Part shown: one piece after another, positions 14,051 to 22,480 of the stretch | How the letters are laid out: every line of letters begins with the position of its first letter | Position numbering within the stretch: position 1 is the first letter of the stretch | DNA from: Cloacibacillus sp. | GTDB lineage: Bacteria; Synergistota; Synergistia; Synergistales; Synergistaceae | Direction of reading: 5' to 3' | Length of the DNA: 33,932 nt | NCBI GenBank assembly: GCA_036655895.1 | Contig: JAVVPF010000032.1 | Location: forward strand, 1 to 33,932 | The notes under the pieces: generated by a model | Told to the model about the DNA's origin: nothing | The model's input: the letters and a program-made list of their open reading frames with translations, nothing else | Databases searched by the model: none | Made by a program: the position numbers and the translations under genes

Positions 14051-16039
14051 TTATTTTGTCCGGCGCGCTCTTTTGCGTTTTGCCGCAAAAAGAGGAGCCG
14101 CCGCAAGCAGGGCAAGCGTCCCAACGCCAGCGGAACATCCGCCGCCGCTGTTGCCGCCGCCGCCTTGATTTTGTTCTTCGAGCGCGTAGGTGCATGTCAT
14201 TTCATCGGCCGGCGCGGAGAAGTCAAAGAGTTTTATGCCCGTGCGGAGCTCGGCGGTCTTTGAACTTGCTGCGGCGAAGAAGTTGCTTTTCAGAAATTCC
14301 ACGGCGGAGTCAGGAAATAATCCATTCGCTTTCGCAAGGTCGTTGCCAGCATACCACAGGGACTGCGTAGTTCCGGAGCCTGCGCCCTTGACTCTTGGGT
14401 CGGCGTAGGGCCATATTGCCATTATTCCCTGATGCGGGTTGTAGACGGTATCTTTGTCGTCTTCAGATTTGCTGTGCTGGTTGATGTCGTTTCCCAGATC
14501 AAGGCTTCCTTTGCCGATAGTTTCATCGGCATGGATGAGCAGCACTCCCTTTTTTCCGCAATCCCATGCCTGTAGGCCCGCGTCCCAGTTGGTTTCGTCC
14601 GCTGAGGTTGGGTCACGCACCTCCATAAGGTAATACTGATAGGGAGTGGAGGCGGGGCCGTCCACCATGACGGGGGAGCTTGCTTTGGTGTAGCTCTGGC
14701 GTCCGATGCTGAGAGTTTTTGCGACAGTGCTTTTTTGCGCAGCGGAGGGCGTCTCCCAGCCGAGGTAGTATCTGCTCCACGCGTCGAGGTTCACAGGCCT
14801 CGTTCCGCTGTATTCTCCGGCACGCGCGCCGTCGCAGCCGATCGCCATAAGTGAGAAGATGCCAAGTCCGCTGTTGTAGTATGAGGTGTCGTAAAGGTCG
14901 GGCAGCGCGCAGAGCTGATGCCCAAGCTCGTGGCACATGGTGCCGGTAAGCGGCATTCTGTAAGGCGTGGTTACTCCTTCGACGGTTTGCGTCACAATTT
15001 CTCCGTTCATCGCCCAGAGCGAAAGCGTGACGTCTCCGCTTAGCTGGACGGCGTCCGCTGAGGTTGCTTCATTGCCATATTCGGAAGATGCCTGATGAGC
15101 CCACACGGAGGGGGTTCTGTCGGCCGGTACGCCAGATTTTTCGTATCCTGCAAGTATCAGGTAGACGACAAGTTCGTCGGCGGTCAGTTTTTTATCATGG
15201 TTTGCATCAAATGAGGCAAAATTTAGTTCAGGATTATTTTTTTGCACTTTTTCCAGGACGTTTTGGACAAACTTGACCTCGTTTCTCTGTGCCGCTATGT
15301 TTTCCTCATTGTTGTTGGTGGATGCGATCTTGTAATCAGGATGGCGGCCTTCGTTATAATCCGCGGAGGTCATCTCTATCTTTATGATCTCCGATATCCC
15401 CGATATCGGAGTGAGCTTCAAACGCCCCTTGGATTGGTCTTTGTAATAGCGCGTGACGGAGAGCGTGTCGCCCCATACGTCACGAGAGTGATCTTTAATG
15501 TCAACAGACGGTATTGTTGTGTTGCCCCTTGTGTCTTCAAATGTGACACGGACTACAAGCGCCCTTCTGTCGCCGGCAAGCGGCGTCGCGCGCGGAGTCC
15601 ATCTGGCGGGCGCCGCCTCCGTTGCGCTCTTGCCCGCGGGCTTTTTTACAGAGGTGCGCAAAGACGAGCCCGCAAGCGGCGTGTATTCCTTTACCGCGCC
15701 CGCGGGCGCGGCTGTGTTGATGTGGTAGTGGACCTCGGACGAAACGAGCGCACCGTTTTTTACCACGGCGAAGTCCCACCATTTGGAGGCGGCGTCGTAG
15801 ACTACGATGTAGCCGTCCGCCACGGAGCGGCTCCAGTGGGAGCGCTCGTCGCCGCGAGTGGTTATCTGGAAGCTGCTGCCGTCAGGCTGCTGCACGGTAA
15901 ACACTTTATTCGGATTTGCGGGGACGGCAAAGGCCGCTTGTGAGAACATAAGGACAAACAACAGCGCAAGTGCGGCGCAGAGTTCCTTAAGCAACGGCGC
16001 GCGGCCGATGGGGAAAAAGGGCATTTTGGCACTGATCAT
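14051..16039 (-). CDS. Secreted M6-family metalloprotease with Synergistaceae C-terminal sorting tail
   Basis: A 662-aa exported zinc protease related to immune inhibitor A. A Sec signal peptide (LLKELCAALALLFVLMF, cleaved near AAFA-VPA) leads the mature protein. The catalytic motif is MCHELGHQLCALPDLYD (HExxH with the downstream Asp, about residue 400). A calcium-type loop, FDANHDKKLTADE, precedes it. The C-terminus has Gly-rich NQGGGGNSGGGCSAG, a hydrophobic helix and the basic tail KRKRARRTK, the pattern of the Synerg-CTERM sorting domain. I chose ATG 16039 because AGAGGG precedes it and the signal peptide begins there; the open frame upstream to 16135 lacks such support. First gene of a two-gene operon. 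Confidence 0.88.
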   Translation of the reverse strand: MISAKMPFFPIGRAPLLKELCAALALLFVLMFSQAAFAVPANPNKVFTVQQPDGSSFQITTRGDERSHWSRSVADGYIVVYDAASKWWDFAVVKNGALVSSEVHYHINTAAPAGAVKEYTPLAGSSLRTSVKKPAGKSATEAAPARWTPRATPLAGDRRALVVRVTFEDTRGNTTIPSVDIKDHSRDVWGDTLSVTRYYKDQSKGRLKLTPISGISEIIKIEMTSADYNEGRHPDYKIASTNNNEENIAAQRNEVKFVQNVLEKVQKNNPELNFASFDANHDKKLTADELVVYLILAGYEKSGVPADRTPSVWAHQASSEYGNEATSADAVQLSGDVTLSLWAMNGEIVTQTVEGVTTPYRMPLTGTMCHELGHQLCALPDLYDTSYYNSGLGIFSLMAIGCDGARAGEYSGTRPVNLDAWSRYYLGWETPSAAQKSTVAKTLSIGRQSYTKASSPVMVDGPASTPYQYYLMEVRDPTSADETNWDAGLQAWDCGKKGVLLIHADETIGKGSLDLGNDINQHSKSEDDKDTVYNPHQGIMAIWPYADPRVKGAGSGTTQSLWYAGNDLAKANGLFPDSAVEFLKSNFFAAASSKTAELRTGIKLFDFSAPADEMTCTYALEEQNQGGGGNSGGGCSAGVGTLALLAAAPLFAAKRKRARRTK

Positions 16040-16090
16040 AGGGTGGATCCCTCTTTTCTTATCGGTACATTGAGAATACCTTACATGGAT

Positions 16091-16119
16091 AAAGTAACAC
16101 ACTATTGGACTGTTTTCAA
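16091..16119 (-). promoter_or_regulatory. Candidate promoter of the protease operon
   Basis: On the minus strand TTGAAA (16119-16114) and TACTTT (16096-16091) are 17 bp apart, about 50 bases upstream of the protease ATG. The -10 is poor. Confidence 0.35.
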
Positions 16120-16159
16120 TGCCCTCGTGCATCAAAAAACCACGGATTGCGCTACAAGG

Positions 16160-16861
16160 CTAAAGAAAAAGTTTTGCCAGAATGACCGCGGCTACAAGCC
16201 CCGGCAGCATGTTCATCGCGCGTATCTTCATGACGCCGAGCAGGTTGATGCCTATCGCCATCAGCATGAGGCCGCCAGTGGCGCTCATTTCGGTTATCGC
16301 GGCGTCGGTCATGAAAGGCTGTATCCACTGCGCGGCAAGCGTAAGCGCGCCCTGATATAAAAATACCGGAACTGCGGAAAATATGACGCCGAAGCCAAGC
16401 GACGCCGCCATCGCGACGGAGGTCAGCCCGTCTATCAGCCCCTTTGCAAGAAGCAGCGACGGATAGCCGCCCAGCCCCTCCTCAAAGGAGCCAAGCACCG
16501 CCATAGAACCGGTGCAGTAGATGAGGCTCGTCGTGATAAAGCCGGTGGTGAAGCCAGCAGCGCCCGCGCCGATGCGTTTTTCAAGCCCCATGCTGGCGCG
16601 TTCAAAAGCGCCTTCGATGTCAAGCAGCTCGCCTGTGAGCGATCCCAGCGCGATGCTGCCTATGACGACGAGCGGCTGTTCCGTTTTTATAGCCATGCCG
16701 ATGCCGAGCGTCATCACGAAGAGCGCCATTCCCTGAACTGGCAGCTCCATTATTTTTGCCGGGATTTTTTTGCGAAGAAGCAGACCGACAGCGGCGCCCG
16801 CAATGATCATCGCGGCGTTGGCAAGGCTGCCGAAGAGTGGTATAGAACTTAATGCATCCAA
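16160..16861 (-). CDS. DUF554 family membrane protein
   Basis: Integral membrane protein of 233 aa with about seven hydrophobic segments. The pattern GSLANAAMIIAGAAVGLLLRKK at the N-terminus, TLGIGMAIK, GSLTGELLDIEGAFE and the late GGLMLMAIGINLLG is that of DUF554 (YdfK/YqgA type). No activity is established for the family. The only plausible start is TTG 16861, because the next ATG would remove the conserved first helix. It is a separate gene, 120 nt before the protease start on the same strand. Confidence 0.82.
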   Translation of the reverse strand: MDALSSIPLFGSLANAAMIIAGAAVGLLLRKKIPAKIMELPVQGMALFVMTLGIGMAIKTEQPLVVIGSIALGSLTGELLDIEGAFERASMGLEKRIGAGAAGFTTGFITTSLIYCTGSMAVLGSFEEGLGGYPSLLLAKGLIDGLTSVAMAASLGFGVIFSAVPVFLYQGALTLAAQWIQPFMTDAAITEMSATGGLMLMAIGINLLGVMKIRAMNMLPGLVAAVILAKLFL

Positions 16862-16907
16862 TAATAAGACCCCGCTTTCATCGGTTTATTATATCGCATC
16901 ACGTAAA

Positions 16908-17117
16908 ATGGCGGGGAATTTTATTGCCGTCAAAGGCGTTTGGCACGGTCATATAAAAAGAAATTTTAGAGAAAAGAGGGGCTACGGTATATTTAATGAT
17001 GGTTCACCATTAGAATTTACGGGGGGCTTTGAAGAAATCGCTTTTGCGCGGGCCTTGTTTGGGATACTCCAAAAAGATACGGACGCTGAACCCTTAAGGA
17101 TGGAGAGTTTTGAGTAG
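16908..17117 (+). CDS. Small hypothetical ORF, possible gene remnant
   Basis: A 69-residue frame from ATG 16908 to TAG 17117, read opposite to its neighbours. The composition (GVWHGHIKRNFREKRGYGIF, then FTGGFEEIAFARALFGIL) looks like ordinary soluble protein, and the AT content is higher than in nearby genes. No ribosome site precedes the ATG and I recognise no family. It may be a short real gene ended by the hairpin at 17167-17190, or the leftover of a decayed one. Confidence 0.3.
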   Translation: MAGNFIAVKGVWHGHIKRNFREKRGYGIFNDGSPLEFTGGFEEIAFARALFGILQKDTDAEPLRMESFE

Positions 17118-17166
17118 TCCGGATAGGTGTCGACTTTATCTTTCCGTCGGCGAGATAAACAGGCGC

Positions 17167-17204
17167 CCCCGCGCTTTGGGAGGCGCGGGGCCGTCTGTTG
17201 TTTT
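17167..17204. terminator. GC-rich terminator between convergent reading frames
   Basis: CCCCGCGC (17167-17174) pairs with GCGCGGGG (17183-17190) around an 8-nt loop. Rightward it is followed by CCGTCTGTTGTTTT; leftward the tail is weaker. It lies just after the stop of the 17210-17608 gene, so leftward termination is also expected. Confidence 0.6.
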
Positions 17205-17209
17205 ATGGG

Positions 17210-17608
17210 CTATTTTGTGAGCAGGCCTTTTTTCTTTAGGACGCCAAGTATGTAGTCGCGGATGAGTCGGTTTGACTCTTCGACTAGCTCCGCTTTATGG
17301 TCGATGATGTACTGGCCGGCGGCCTTTGTGTCGGCGCGCAGTGAATCAAAGCCTAGGTCGTCGTAAAGCGCGTCTACGCGCTGCTCTGAGAATTTCTTAG
17401 TGTCTATGCCCGGGTTTGCGACGGGGTGTTTGCAGTGCAGATAGCTGTCGAGCACCTGAAAGCGTCCCGTGAGATTGTCCGTGTCGACGGACATTTCACC
17501 CGCAAAGTTCTGCGCGTCCATGTTGTCGTCGAATACATCGGCCTGAGTGACGCTTCCGTCGTCGACCCTTGTAACCACCCATACGCGCGTGCGCGGTCTT
17601 TCGTTCAT
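17210..17608 (-). CDS. Hypothetical protein, 132 aa
   Basis: Not recognised. A soluble, acidic-looking protein with no signal peptide or membrane segment. The N-terminal half (TRVWVVTRVDDGSVTQADVF) looks like a small beta-sheet unit. The C-terminal half is helical (RADTKAAGQYIIDHKAELVEE, then RLIRDYILGVLKKKG) and charged. A single HCKHP may bind a metal. GAGGAGG precedes the ATG at 17608. It is monocistronic and divergent from the PLP-enzyme homologue, with 200 bp between them. Confidence 0.7.
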   Translation of the reverse strand: MNERPRTRVWVVTRVDDGSVTQADVFDDNMDAQNFAGEMSVDTDNLTGRFQVLDSYLHCKHPVANPGIDTKKFSEQRVDALYDDLGFDSLRADTKAAGQYIIDHKAELVEESNRLIRDYILGVLKKKGLLTK

Positions 17609-17696
17609 ATAAAACAGCCTCCTCTCTTTACTTTACCTACTATAAAAAATAACGGGCCGAAACGGAGCGTAAAATTGACGAAAGAGCGCTGCGCCT

Positions 17697-17769
17697 TTGA
17701 CCTGTTTATTGTTCGTGCCCATAATATTGAGAAAACAGCCGTTACATTCGTTCGTTCCTTCGATATAAT
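17697..17769 (+). promoter_or_regulatory. Two tandem candidate promoters of the PLP-enzyme homologue
   Basis: TTGACC (17697-17702)/CATAAT (17720-17725) and GTTACA (17741-17746)/TATAAT (17764-17769) both have 17-bp spacers. The second -10 is perfect and is 39 bases from the start codon. Confidence 0.55.
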
Positions 17770-17808
17770 GCTTGTAAGAATGAAAATAAGTGATATTTGG
17801 AGGAATAG

Positions 17809-18999
17809 ATGATGAAAGAATATGCGAAGCTGGGCTTTATGACGAAGGCGCTGCATTCCGGGCACGGCTGCGGAATGAAACGGGCGGAAAAGATGCAGTC
17901 CGCGCTTAAGGACGTCTCGCCGTGGCTCTCGGAGGCTTCGTTTGAGTCGCTTGCCTTTGAGGCCTCTTTTGCGGCGCTTGACGGCGGCAACAGCGCCGTG
18001 GCCTTCGCCTCGTCCTACGCGGCGTGGAGCTGCCTTTTGCGGACGCTTTGCGCGGAGGGGACGAACGTCATTCTCTCAAGCCGCGTCTGCTGCGGGACGA
18101 GGCGTCTAATTTGCAGGATACTTGAAGAGATGGGGGCCGCCGCCAAGTTTGTGGACAGCGACCACCCCTGCCAGACGGAACAGAACATAGACGACGATAC
18201 GCGCGCTGTCATCACGGAAAGCCTGGCCGCGCCGATGATGAGCGTGGCTCCGCTTGAGGCGCTTTCGCGCGTCGCGCGCCGTCAGGGCGTTCCGCTTGTC
18301 ATCATAAACACGCTGGCTACTTCGGCGCTCTGCCGCCCGATAGAGTTTGGCGCGCACGTCACTGTGACGGAGGCGGCTCCGTTTGCGGCCTCCGGCGGCG
18401 CCTCAGCCTGCGTCGTGACTGACGGCGCGAATTTCGACTGGCACGAGTGGAGCGAAAAATTCCCGCAGCTTACGCGCGCGGACGCGGAGTTTGGCGGCGC
18501 GTCGTTTTCATCTCTCTTTGGCGAGGCCGCCTTTGGCGCGAAGATGCGTTTTCTCGCCATGCGCGGCGCGAACTATATGACGTCGGAAGGCGAAGCGGAG
18601 CGGCTGCGCTCCTTTCTGCGCACGCTCGGGCTGCGCATGGGCCGTCAGAGCGAAAACGCGCTTGCCGCGGCTAAGTTTCTAGCCGCGCATGAGTTGGTCT
18701 GTAACGTGAGGTATCCGGGGCTTGCGGGCCATCCGCAGAACGATATGGCGCAGGTCTACCTGAAAAACGGCTGCGGCGCAGTGCTCTCCTTTGAGCTGAA
18801 ACGCCGTGAGGCGCAAAAGGAGTTCATGGAGGCGCTGCGGCTCATAAGCGCCGCGGCGTCGCCTGAGGGAATGACCTCCACGCTTTTTAAGAACGAGGAG
18901 GCCGCGGCGCGGCTCTGTCTTGCCGTGGGCTGCGAAGCGGCGGCGGACATCACAGCCGATTTGGGTCAGGCGCTGAACGCGGCGCTTGCGCGGCTTTAG
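17809..18999 (+). CDS. MetY/cystathionine gamma-synthase-family homologue lacking PLP-site residues
   Basis: Full-length (396 aa) member by fold of the Cys/Met-metabolism PLP family, closest by eye to O-acetylhomoserine sulfhydrylase: FMTKALHSGH at the start, ASSYAAW, LSSRVCCGT, RPIEFGAHVTV, FDWHEWSEKFPQLT and VRYPGLAGHPQN in family order. The active site is gone. The ring-stacking Tyr of YGGT is Cys94, the Asp of VDNT is Ile166, and the Schiff-base Lys of SxTK is Pro191; no Lys occurs from residue 114 to about 215. The rest of the frame is intact, with good promoters and a GGAGG site, so it is not a decaying pseudogene. Function unknown; a regulatory or scaffolding role is possible. Start ATG 17809 or 17812. 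Confidence 0.8.
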   Translation: MMKEYAKLGFMTKALHSGHGCGMKRAEKMQSALKDVSPWLSEASFESLAFEASFAALDGGNSAVAFASSYAAWSCLLRTLCAEGTNVILSSRVCCGTRRLICRILEEMGAAAKFVDSDHPCQTEQNIDDDTRAVITESLAAPMMSVAPLEALSRVARRQGVPLVIINTLATSALCRPIEFGAHVTVTEAAPFAASGGASACVVTDGANFDWHEWSEKFPQLTRADAEFGGASFSSLFGEAAFGAKMRFLAMRGANYMTSEGEAERLRSFLRTLGLRMGRQSENALAAAKFLAAHELVCNVRYPGLAGHPQNDMAQVYLKNGCGAVLSFELKRREAQKEFMEALRLISAAASPEGMTSTLFKNEEAAARLCLAVGCEAAADITADLGQALNAALARL

Positions 19000-19052
19000 C
19001 CTCGCGCTCTCCTAGCGCCTTATCTATTGCGGCAAAACGCGCGCCGGCTTCG

Positions 19053-20444
19053 TCAAAGGGCCGGCCGCCGTTTTGCGGCGTACTTGGCGCATTGTTGAAC
19101 GAAGCGCTCGGCCGCCTTTGGGAAACCTGCGAAATGCAGGTGAAGATAGGAGCCTAAAATGTTTTCGTTTGCAAAGCCGCCCGGATAACTTTCGCCGGTT
19201 CGGTTTTTCGTGAACAAAAATGCGTTTTGCGCGGGCGCAAGCGGTTCCATGCTCGAAAAATGGAACTCGTGTCCACGCAGCGTCTCGCCCTTTTTTGCGA
19301 TTACGCAGTCAGCAAGCGCGGTTGCCGTCACGTAGCCCACCGTGCGCAGGCTGTCGTTCATTTTGCACTCCGCCGGGACGACGCCCGCCATTTCGCGCGC
19401 GATGCCGTCGAAGCCGGCCATTGCGCGCGTCAGGTACATGAAGCCGCCGCATTCGGCGTATATGGGCATCCCGCCTTCCGCCGCCTCCCTTACAGAGGCC
19501 TTCATGTTCTCGTTTGCCGCAAGACGCTCTGCAAATACCTCGGGAAAGCCGCCGCCGAAGATGAGGCCGCAGCAGCCCTCTGGAATACCCTCGTCGGAAA
19601 GCGGGCTGAACGGCGCTATCTCCGCGCCGAAGGCCTCAAGCACCGCGAGGCTCTCTGGATAATAAAAGGAAAAGGCTTCGTCTTTTGCCACCGCTATTTT
19701 CACGCGGGGACTCTGCGGCGTTGTCTTTTCACACGCGTTGGGCGCTTCAAGGGGAGGCGCGCTTTTTGCTATTTCCACTATTTTTTTCAGGTCTATGGCG
19801 GGTTCTATCATGCGCCGCACGTTTTCTATGTGTTCTTTATTGCTGTTTTCTTCGACTGGCAGCAGCCCTAAGTGGCGTTCCCTCACCTCGGCCTCTTTAT
19901 TGCGCGGCACCGCGCCTATGACTGGAAGGCCGATTTTTTCTATTGCCTCAGCCGCCATCGTGCGGTGGTTTTCGGAGCCGTACCTGTTTATGATGACGCC
20001 GCGAATGTCGACCGATGGGTCGTAGTCGCGAAAGCCTTTTGCGATTGCCGCCGCGCTTTCGCCCATTGAGCGCACGTCTATGACAAGAAGCACCGGCGCG
20101 CGAAGCGCTTTCGCTATTGCCGCCGTGCTGCTGACGCCGCCGCGTCCTCCGTCGTAAAGGCCCATTACGCCCTCTATTATCGAGATGTCGGCCTCCTCGG
20201 AGGCCTCCGCGAAGATGCTTTTCATGGCCGGCTCGTCCGTCAGCCATGTGTCGAGGTTGTCGGCGCGCCCTCCGGCCGCGGCGCTCAGGTAGCCCGGGTC
20301 TATATAGTCGGGGCCTATTTTGTATGGATGGACGCGCAGGCCGGAGGCCGAAAGCGCCGCTATCACGCCGCTTGTTATGGTCGTCTTTCCGCTGCCGCTC
20401 TGCACGGCGGCTATGACGAGGCGCGGTCTATTTCGCAGGCTCAT
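19053..20444 (-). CDS. cobB: Cobyrinate a,c-diamide synthase
   Basis: ATP- and glutamine-dependent amidation of cobyrinate carboxylates a and c (CbiA in the anaerobic pathway). 463 aa from ATG 20444. The N-terminal domain has the P-loop SGSGKTT and IGPDYIDPGYL; the C-terminal class-I glutaminase has GLIFGGGFPEVF and the nucleophile Cys in YAECGGFMYL. The last gene of the B12 operon; its ATG lies 17 bases inside the end of cobQ. A TTG at 20471 could extend the N-terminus by nine residues. No clear terminator was found in the 53 bp before the convergent neighbour. Confidence 0.93.
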   Translation of the reverse strand: MSLRNRPRLVIAAVQSGSGKTTITSGVIAALSASGLRVHPYKIGPDYIDPGYLSAAAGGRADNLDTWLTDEPAMKSIFAEASEEADISIIEGVMGLYDGGRGGVSSTAAIAKALRAPVLLVIDVRSMGESAAAIAKGFRDYDPSVDIRGVIINRYGSENHRTMAAEAIEKIGLPVIGAVPRNKEAEVRERHLGLLPVEENSNKEHIENVRRMIEPAIDLKKIVEIAKSAPPLEAPNACEKTTPQSPRVKIAVAKDEAFSFYYPESLAVLEAFGAEIAPFSPLSDEGIPEGCCGLIFGGGFPEVFAERLAANENMKASVREAAEGGMPIYAECGGFMYLTRAMAGFDGIAREMAGVVPAECKMNDSLRTVGYVTATALADCVIAKKGETLRGHEFHFSSMEPLAPAQNAFLFTKNRTGESYPGGFANENILGSYLHLHFAGFPKAAERFVQQCAKYAAKRRPAL

Positions 20445-21975
20445 CGTGCGGCGCTCCGCTCTTTTTGACAAGGCCCATGACGCTCATTATGTAGTCTACG
20501 TCGAGATTTTTCAGCGTTTCGGCGGCAAGCGCGTCGTAGGCGGCCTCTTTTGCGGCCGAAGTAGAGACGGCGGCGCGTCTTGCCATGCCGCGGCGGTCGC
20601 GCAGGCGGTTCAGCCATTCGGTGCGAAAGGCGTCGTTGTGAAAGGCGTTGTGGAGATAGCTGCCGGCGAGCCTAAGTTTTGCGTCTGCCATGCCGTCCGC
20701 GTTCCCGTCAAGCTCAAAGAGCGGCGAGAAATTTTCGTCGCGGCGCAGCGGGAGCGTCGTGCCAAAATGTATCTCATATCCCGCGACCTGCGTCATTTGC
20801 GCAAAGGCCGGATGTATGACGCGCCCCGCGCGGCGGAGGGTGGTCTTTTCCGTTCCGAAGGTGGTGACTGCGGGCAGCAGGCCCAGCCCTTTGATGAAGG
20901 GGATTTTGTCGTTGTCGCGCAGAAATTCGTCGTTTATCTCCTCGCCCATCATTTGATAGCCGCCGCAGAGTCCGTAGACGGCGCCGCCCTCTTCGGCGAA
21001 GGCGCGTATTGCGCGCGCTATGCCGGATGTTTCAAGGTACTGCATGTCGAGCACGGTGCTTTTCGTGCCGGGCAGCACGACGGCGTCAAGGTCCGCGACT
21101 TGCTCCGGCGCGGCGAGCTCGATTATGTCTACGTCCTGCTCGAAGCGGAAGGCCTCTATGTCGGTGTGGTTTGAGACGCGCGGGAATTTTACGACGCCCA
21201 CGCGAAGCCGCGCCTCTTTTGTGGCGTGCTCGCCCCGATGCCAGTTGATGCTCATTATGTCCTCGCCCTCAATGACGACCTCGGAGAGCCACGGAAGGAC
21301 GCCGACGACTTTGACGCCGGTCTTTTCCTCGGTGAATCTCACTGCGTCCTCAAAGAGCGAGAGGTCGCCGCGGAATTTATTGAAGATTATCCCCTTGACG
21401 CGCTCTCTGTCGGCGCCCAGCAGTTCAAGCGTGCCGACGACGGAGGCTATAGCGCCGCCGCGGTCTACGTCGGCCACAAGCAGCACCGGCATGTTCGCCT
21501 CGTTTGCGACGCGCATGTTCACTATCTCTGCGGCGTTCAGATTCACCTCGGCGGGGCTGCCCGCACCCTCGCAGACCATGACCTCGTAGTCGTCGTCTAT
21601 TCGCGCAAGCGCCTCGCGCACCGTCTTTATTCCCTGTCCCATCGTGAAGCTCCGGTAGTAATTTTTGTCGCACGGAGCGTCGTAGACGCGCCCCATAAGC
21701 ACTATCTCGGAGGAGGTGTCTTTGCGCGGTTTGAGCAGTATCGGGTTCATGTAGGCCTGAGGCTCTACCCGCGCCGCCTCCGCCTGCACGCCCTGAGCGC
21801 GGCCCATTTCAAGGCCGTCCGGCGTGACGCAGGAGTTGTTTGACATGTTTTGCGATTTAAAAGGGCAGACGGCATAGCCCATGTCGGAGAAGATGCGGCA
21901 GAGCGCCGTTACGATGAAACTTTTTCCGGCGTCGCTCGACGTTCCCTGTACCATTATCCCTTTGCATTTTTTCAT
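20428..21975 (-). CDS. cobQ: Cobyric acid synthase
   Basis: Amidates carboxylates b, d, e and g of adenosylcobyrinate a,c-diamide (CbiP in the anaerobic pathway). 515 aa. GTSSDAGKS is the N-terminal P-loop, and SQNMSNNSCVT and VLLKPRKDTSSE-type blocks (here PILLKPRKDTSSE) are typical. The glutaminase domain has VLPGTKSTVLD and the nucleophile Cys in LCGGYQMMG. The ATG overlaps the cobO stop as TGATG. The C-terminus overlaps cobB. Confidence 0.95.
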   Translation of the reverse strand: MKKCKGIMVQGTSSDAGKSFIVTALCRIFSDMGYAVCPFKSQNMSNNSCVTPDGLEMGRAQGVQAEAARVEPQAYMNPILLKPRKDTSSEIVLMGRVYDAPCDKNYYRSFTMGQGIKTVREALARIDDDYEVMVCEGAGSPAEVNLNAAEIVNMRVANEANMPVLLVADVDRGGAIASVVGTLELLGADRERVKGIIFNKFRGDLSLFEDAVRFTEEKTGVKVVGVLPWLSEVVIEGEDIMSINWHRGEHATKEARLRVGVVKFPRVSNHTDIEAFRFEQDVDIIELAAPEQVADLDAVVLPGTKSTVLDMQYLETSGIARAIRAFAEEGGAVYGLCGGYQMMGEEINDEFLRDNDKIPFIKGLGLLPAVTTFGTEKTTLRRAGRVIHPAFAQMTQVAGYEIHFGTTLPLRRDENFSPLFELDGNADGMADAKLRLAGSYLHNAFHNDAFRTEWLNRLRDRRGMARRAAVSTSAAKEAAYDALAAETLKNLDVDYIMSVMGLVKKSGAPHDEPAK

Positions 21976-22475
21976 CAGAACTCAACGCCCCTTCTTGCAG
22001 GAAGTCCTTTGTCGTAGTAATGCTTTATCTTTTTCATCTCTGTTACGAGATCCGCGCGGCGAAGCAGCGCCTCTGGCGGCCTGCGCCCGGTCATCACTAT
22101 CTCAGCGCCGCCCGCCTCGTCTATCAAAGAAAGCGCGTCGTCCTCGGCAAGACAGCCGGCGCGTATCGCCGCCATTATTTCATCAAGCACGAGAAGGTCG
22201 GGGCGTTCGTTTTGCAGGATGTTATGCGCGGCGATAAGCAGCGGGCAGCGGCCGGGACATTTTTCCCCTGCGCGTCCGACGGGACAGAGGCGCAGCTCTA
22301 TGCCCAGCTTTTGCGCGCTCTCTCGTTCGCCGCAGTCGCGCGCCTTTCTGAACTGTATGACGAAGGCGCGTCCGCCGCATCCGGCCATGCGCATCGCCAA
22401 GCCGAAGGCGGCCGTGCTTTTGCCCTTGCCGTCCCCGGTGTATATCTGTACCTGAGCGGGCGCGCCGTCCAGCAT
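21975..22475 (-). CDS. cobO: Cob(I)yrinate a,c-diamide adenosyltransferase (CobO/BtuR type)
   Basis: Attaches the 5'-deoxyadenosyl group to cobalt. 166 aa with the P-loop GDGKGKST near the N-terminus, FVIQFRK, the Walker-B-like LLVLDEI and VMTGRRPPEALL. Slightly short relative to the usual 170-200 aa, mainly at the N-terminus. An unusual Cys pair KCPGRCP lies in the middle. It starts 5 nt after hemL and shares TGATG with cobQ. Confidence 0.92.
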   Translation of the reverse strand: MLDGAPAQVQIYTGDGKGKSTAAFGLAMRMAGCGGRAFVIQFRKARDCGERESAQKLGIELRLCPVGRAGEKCPGRCPLLIAAHNILQNERPDLLVLDEIMAAIRAGCLAEDDALSLIDEAGGAEIVMTGRRPPEALLRRADLVTEMKKIKHYYDKGLPARRGVEF

Positions 22476-22480
22476 TTTGC

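Noticed and set aside
16040-16135. Upstream extension of the M6 protease
   Set aside because: The signal peptide and ribosome site support ATG 16039; the extension would bury the signal peptide.
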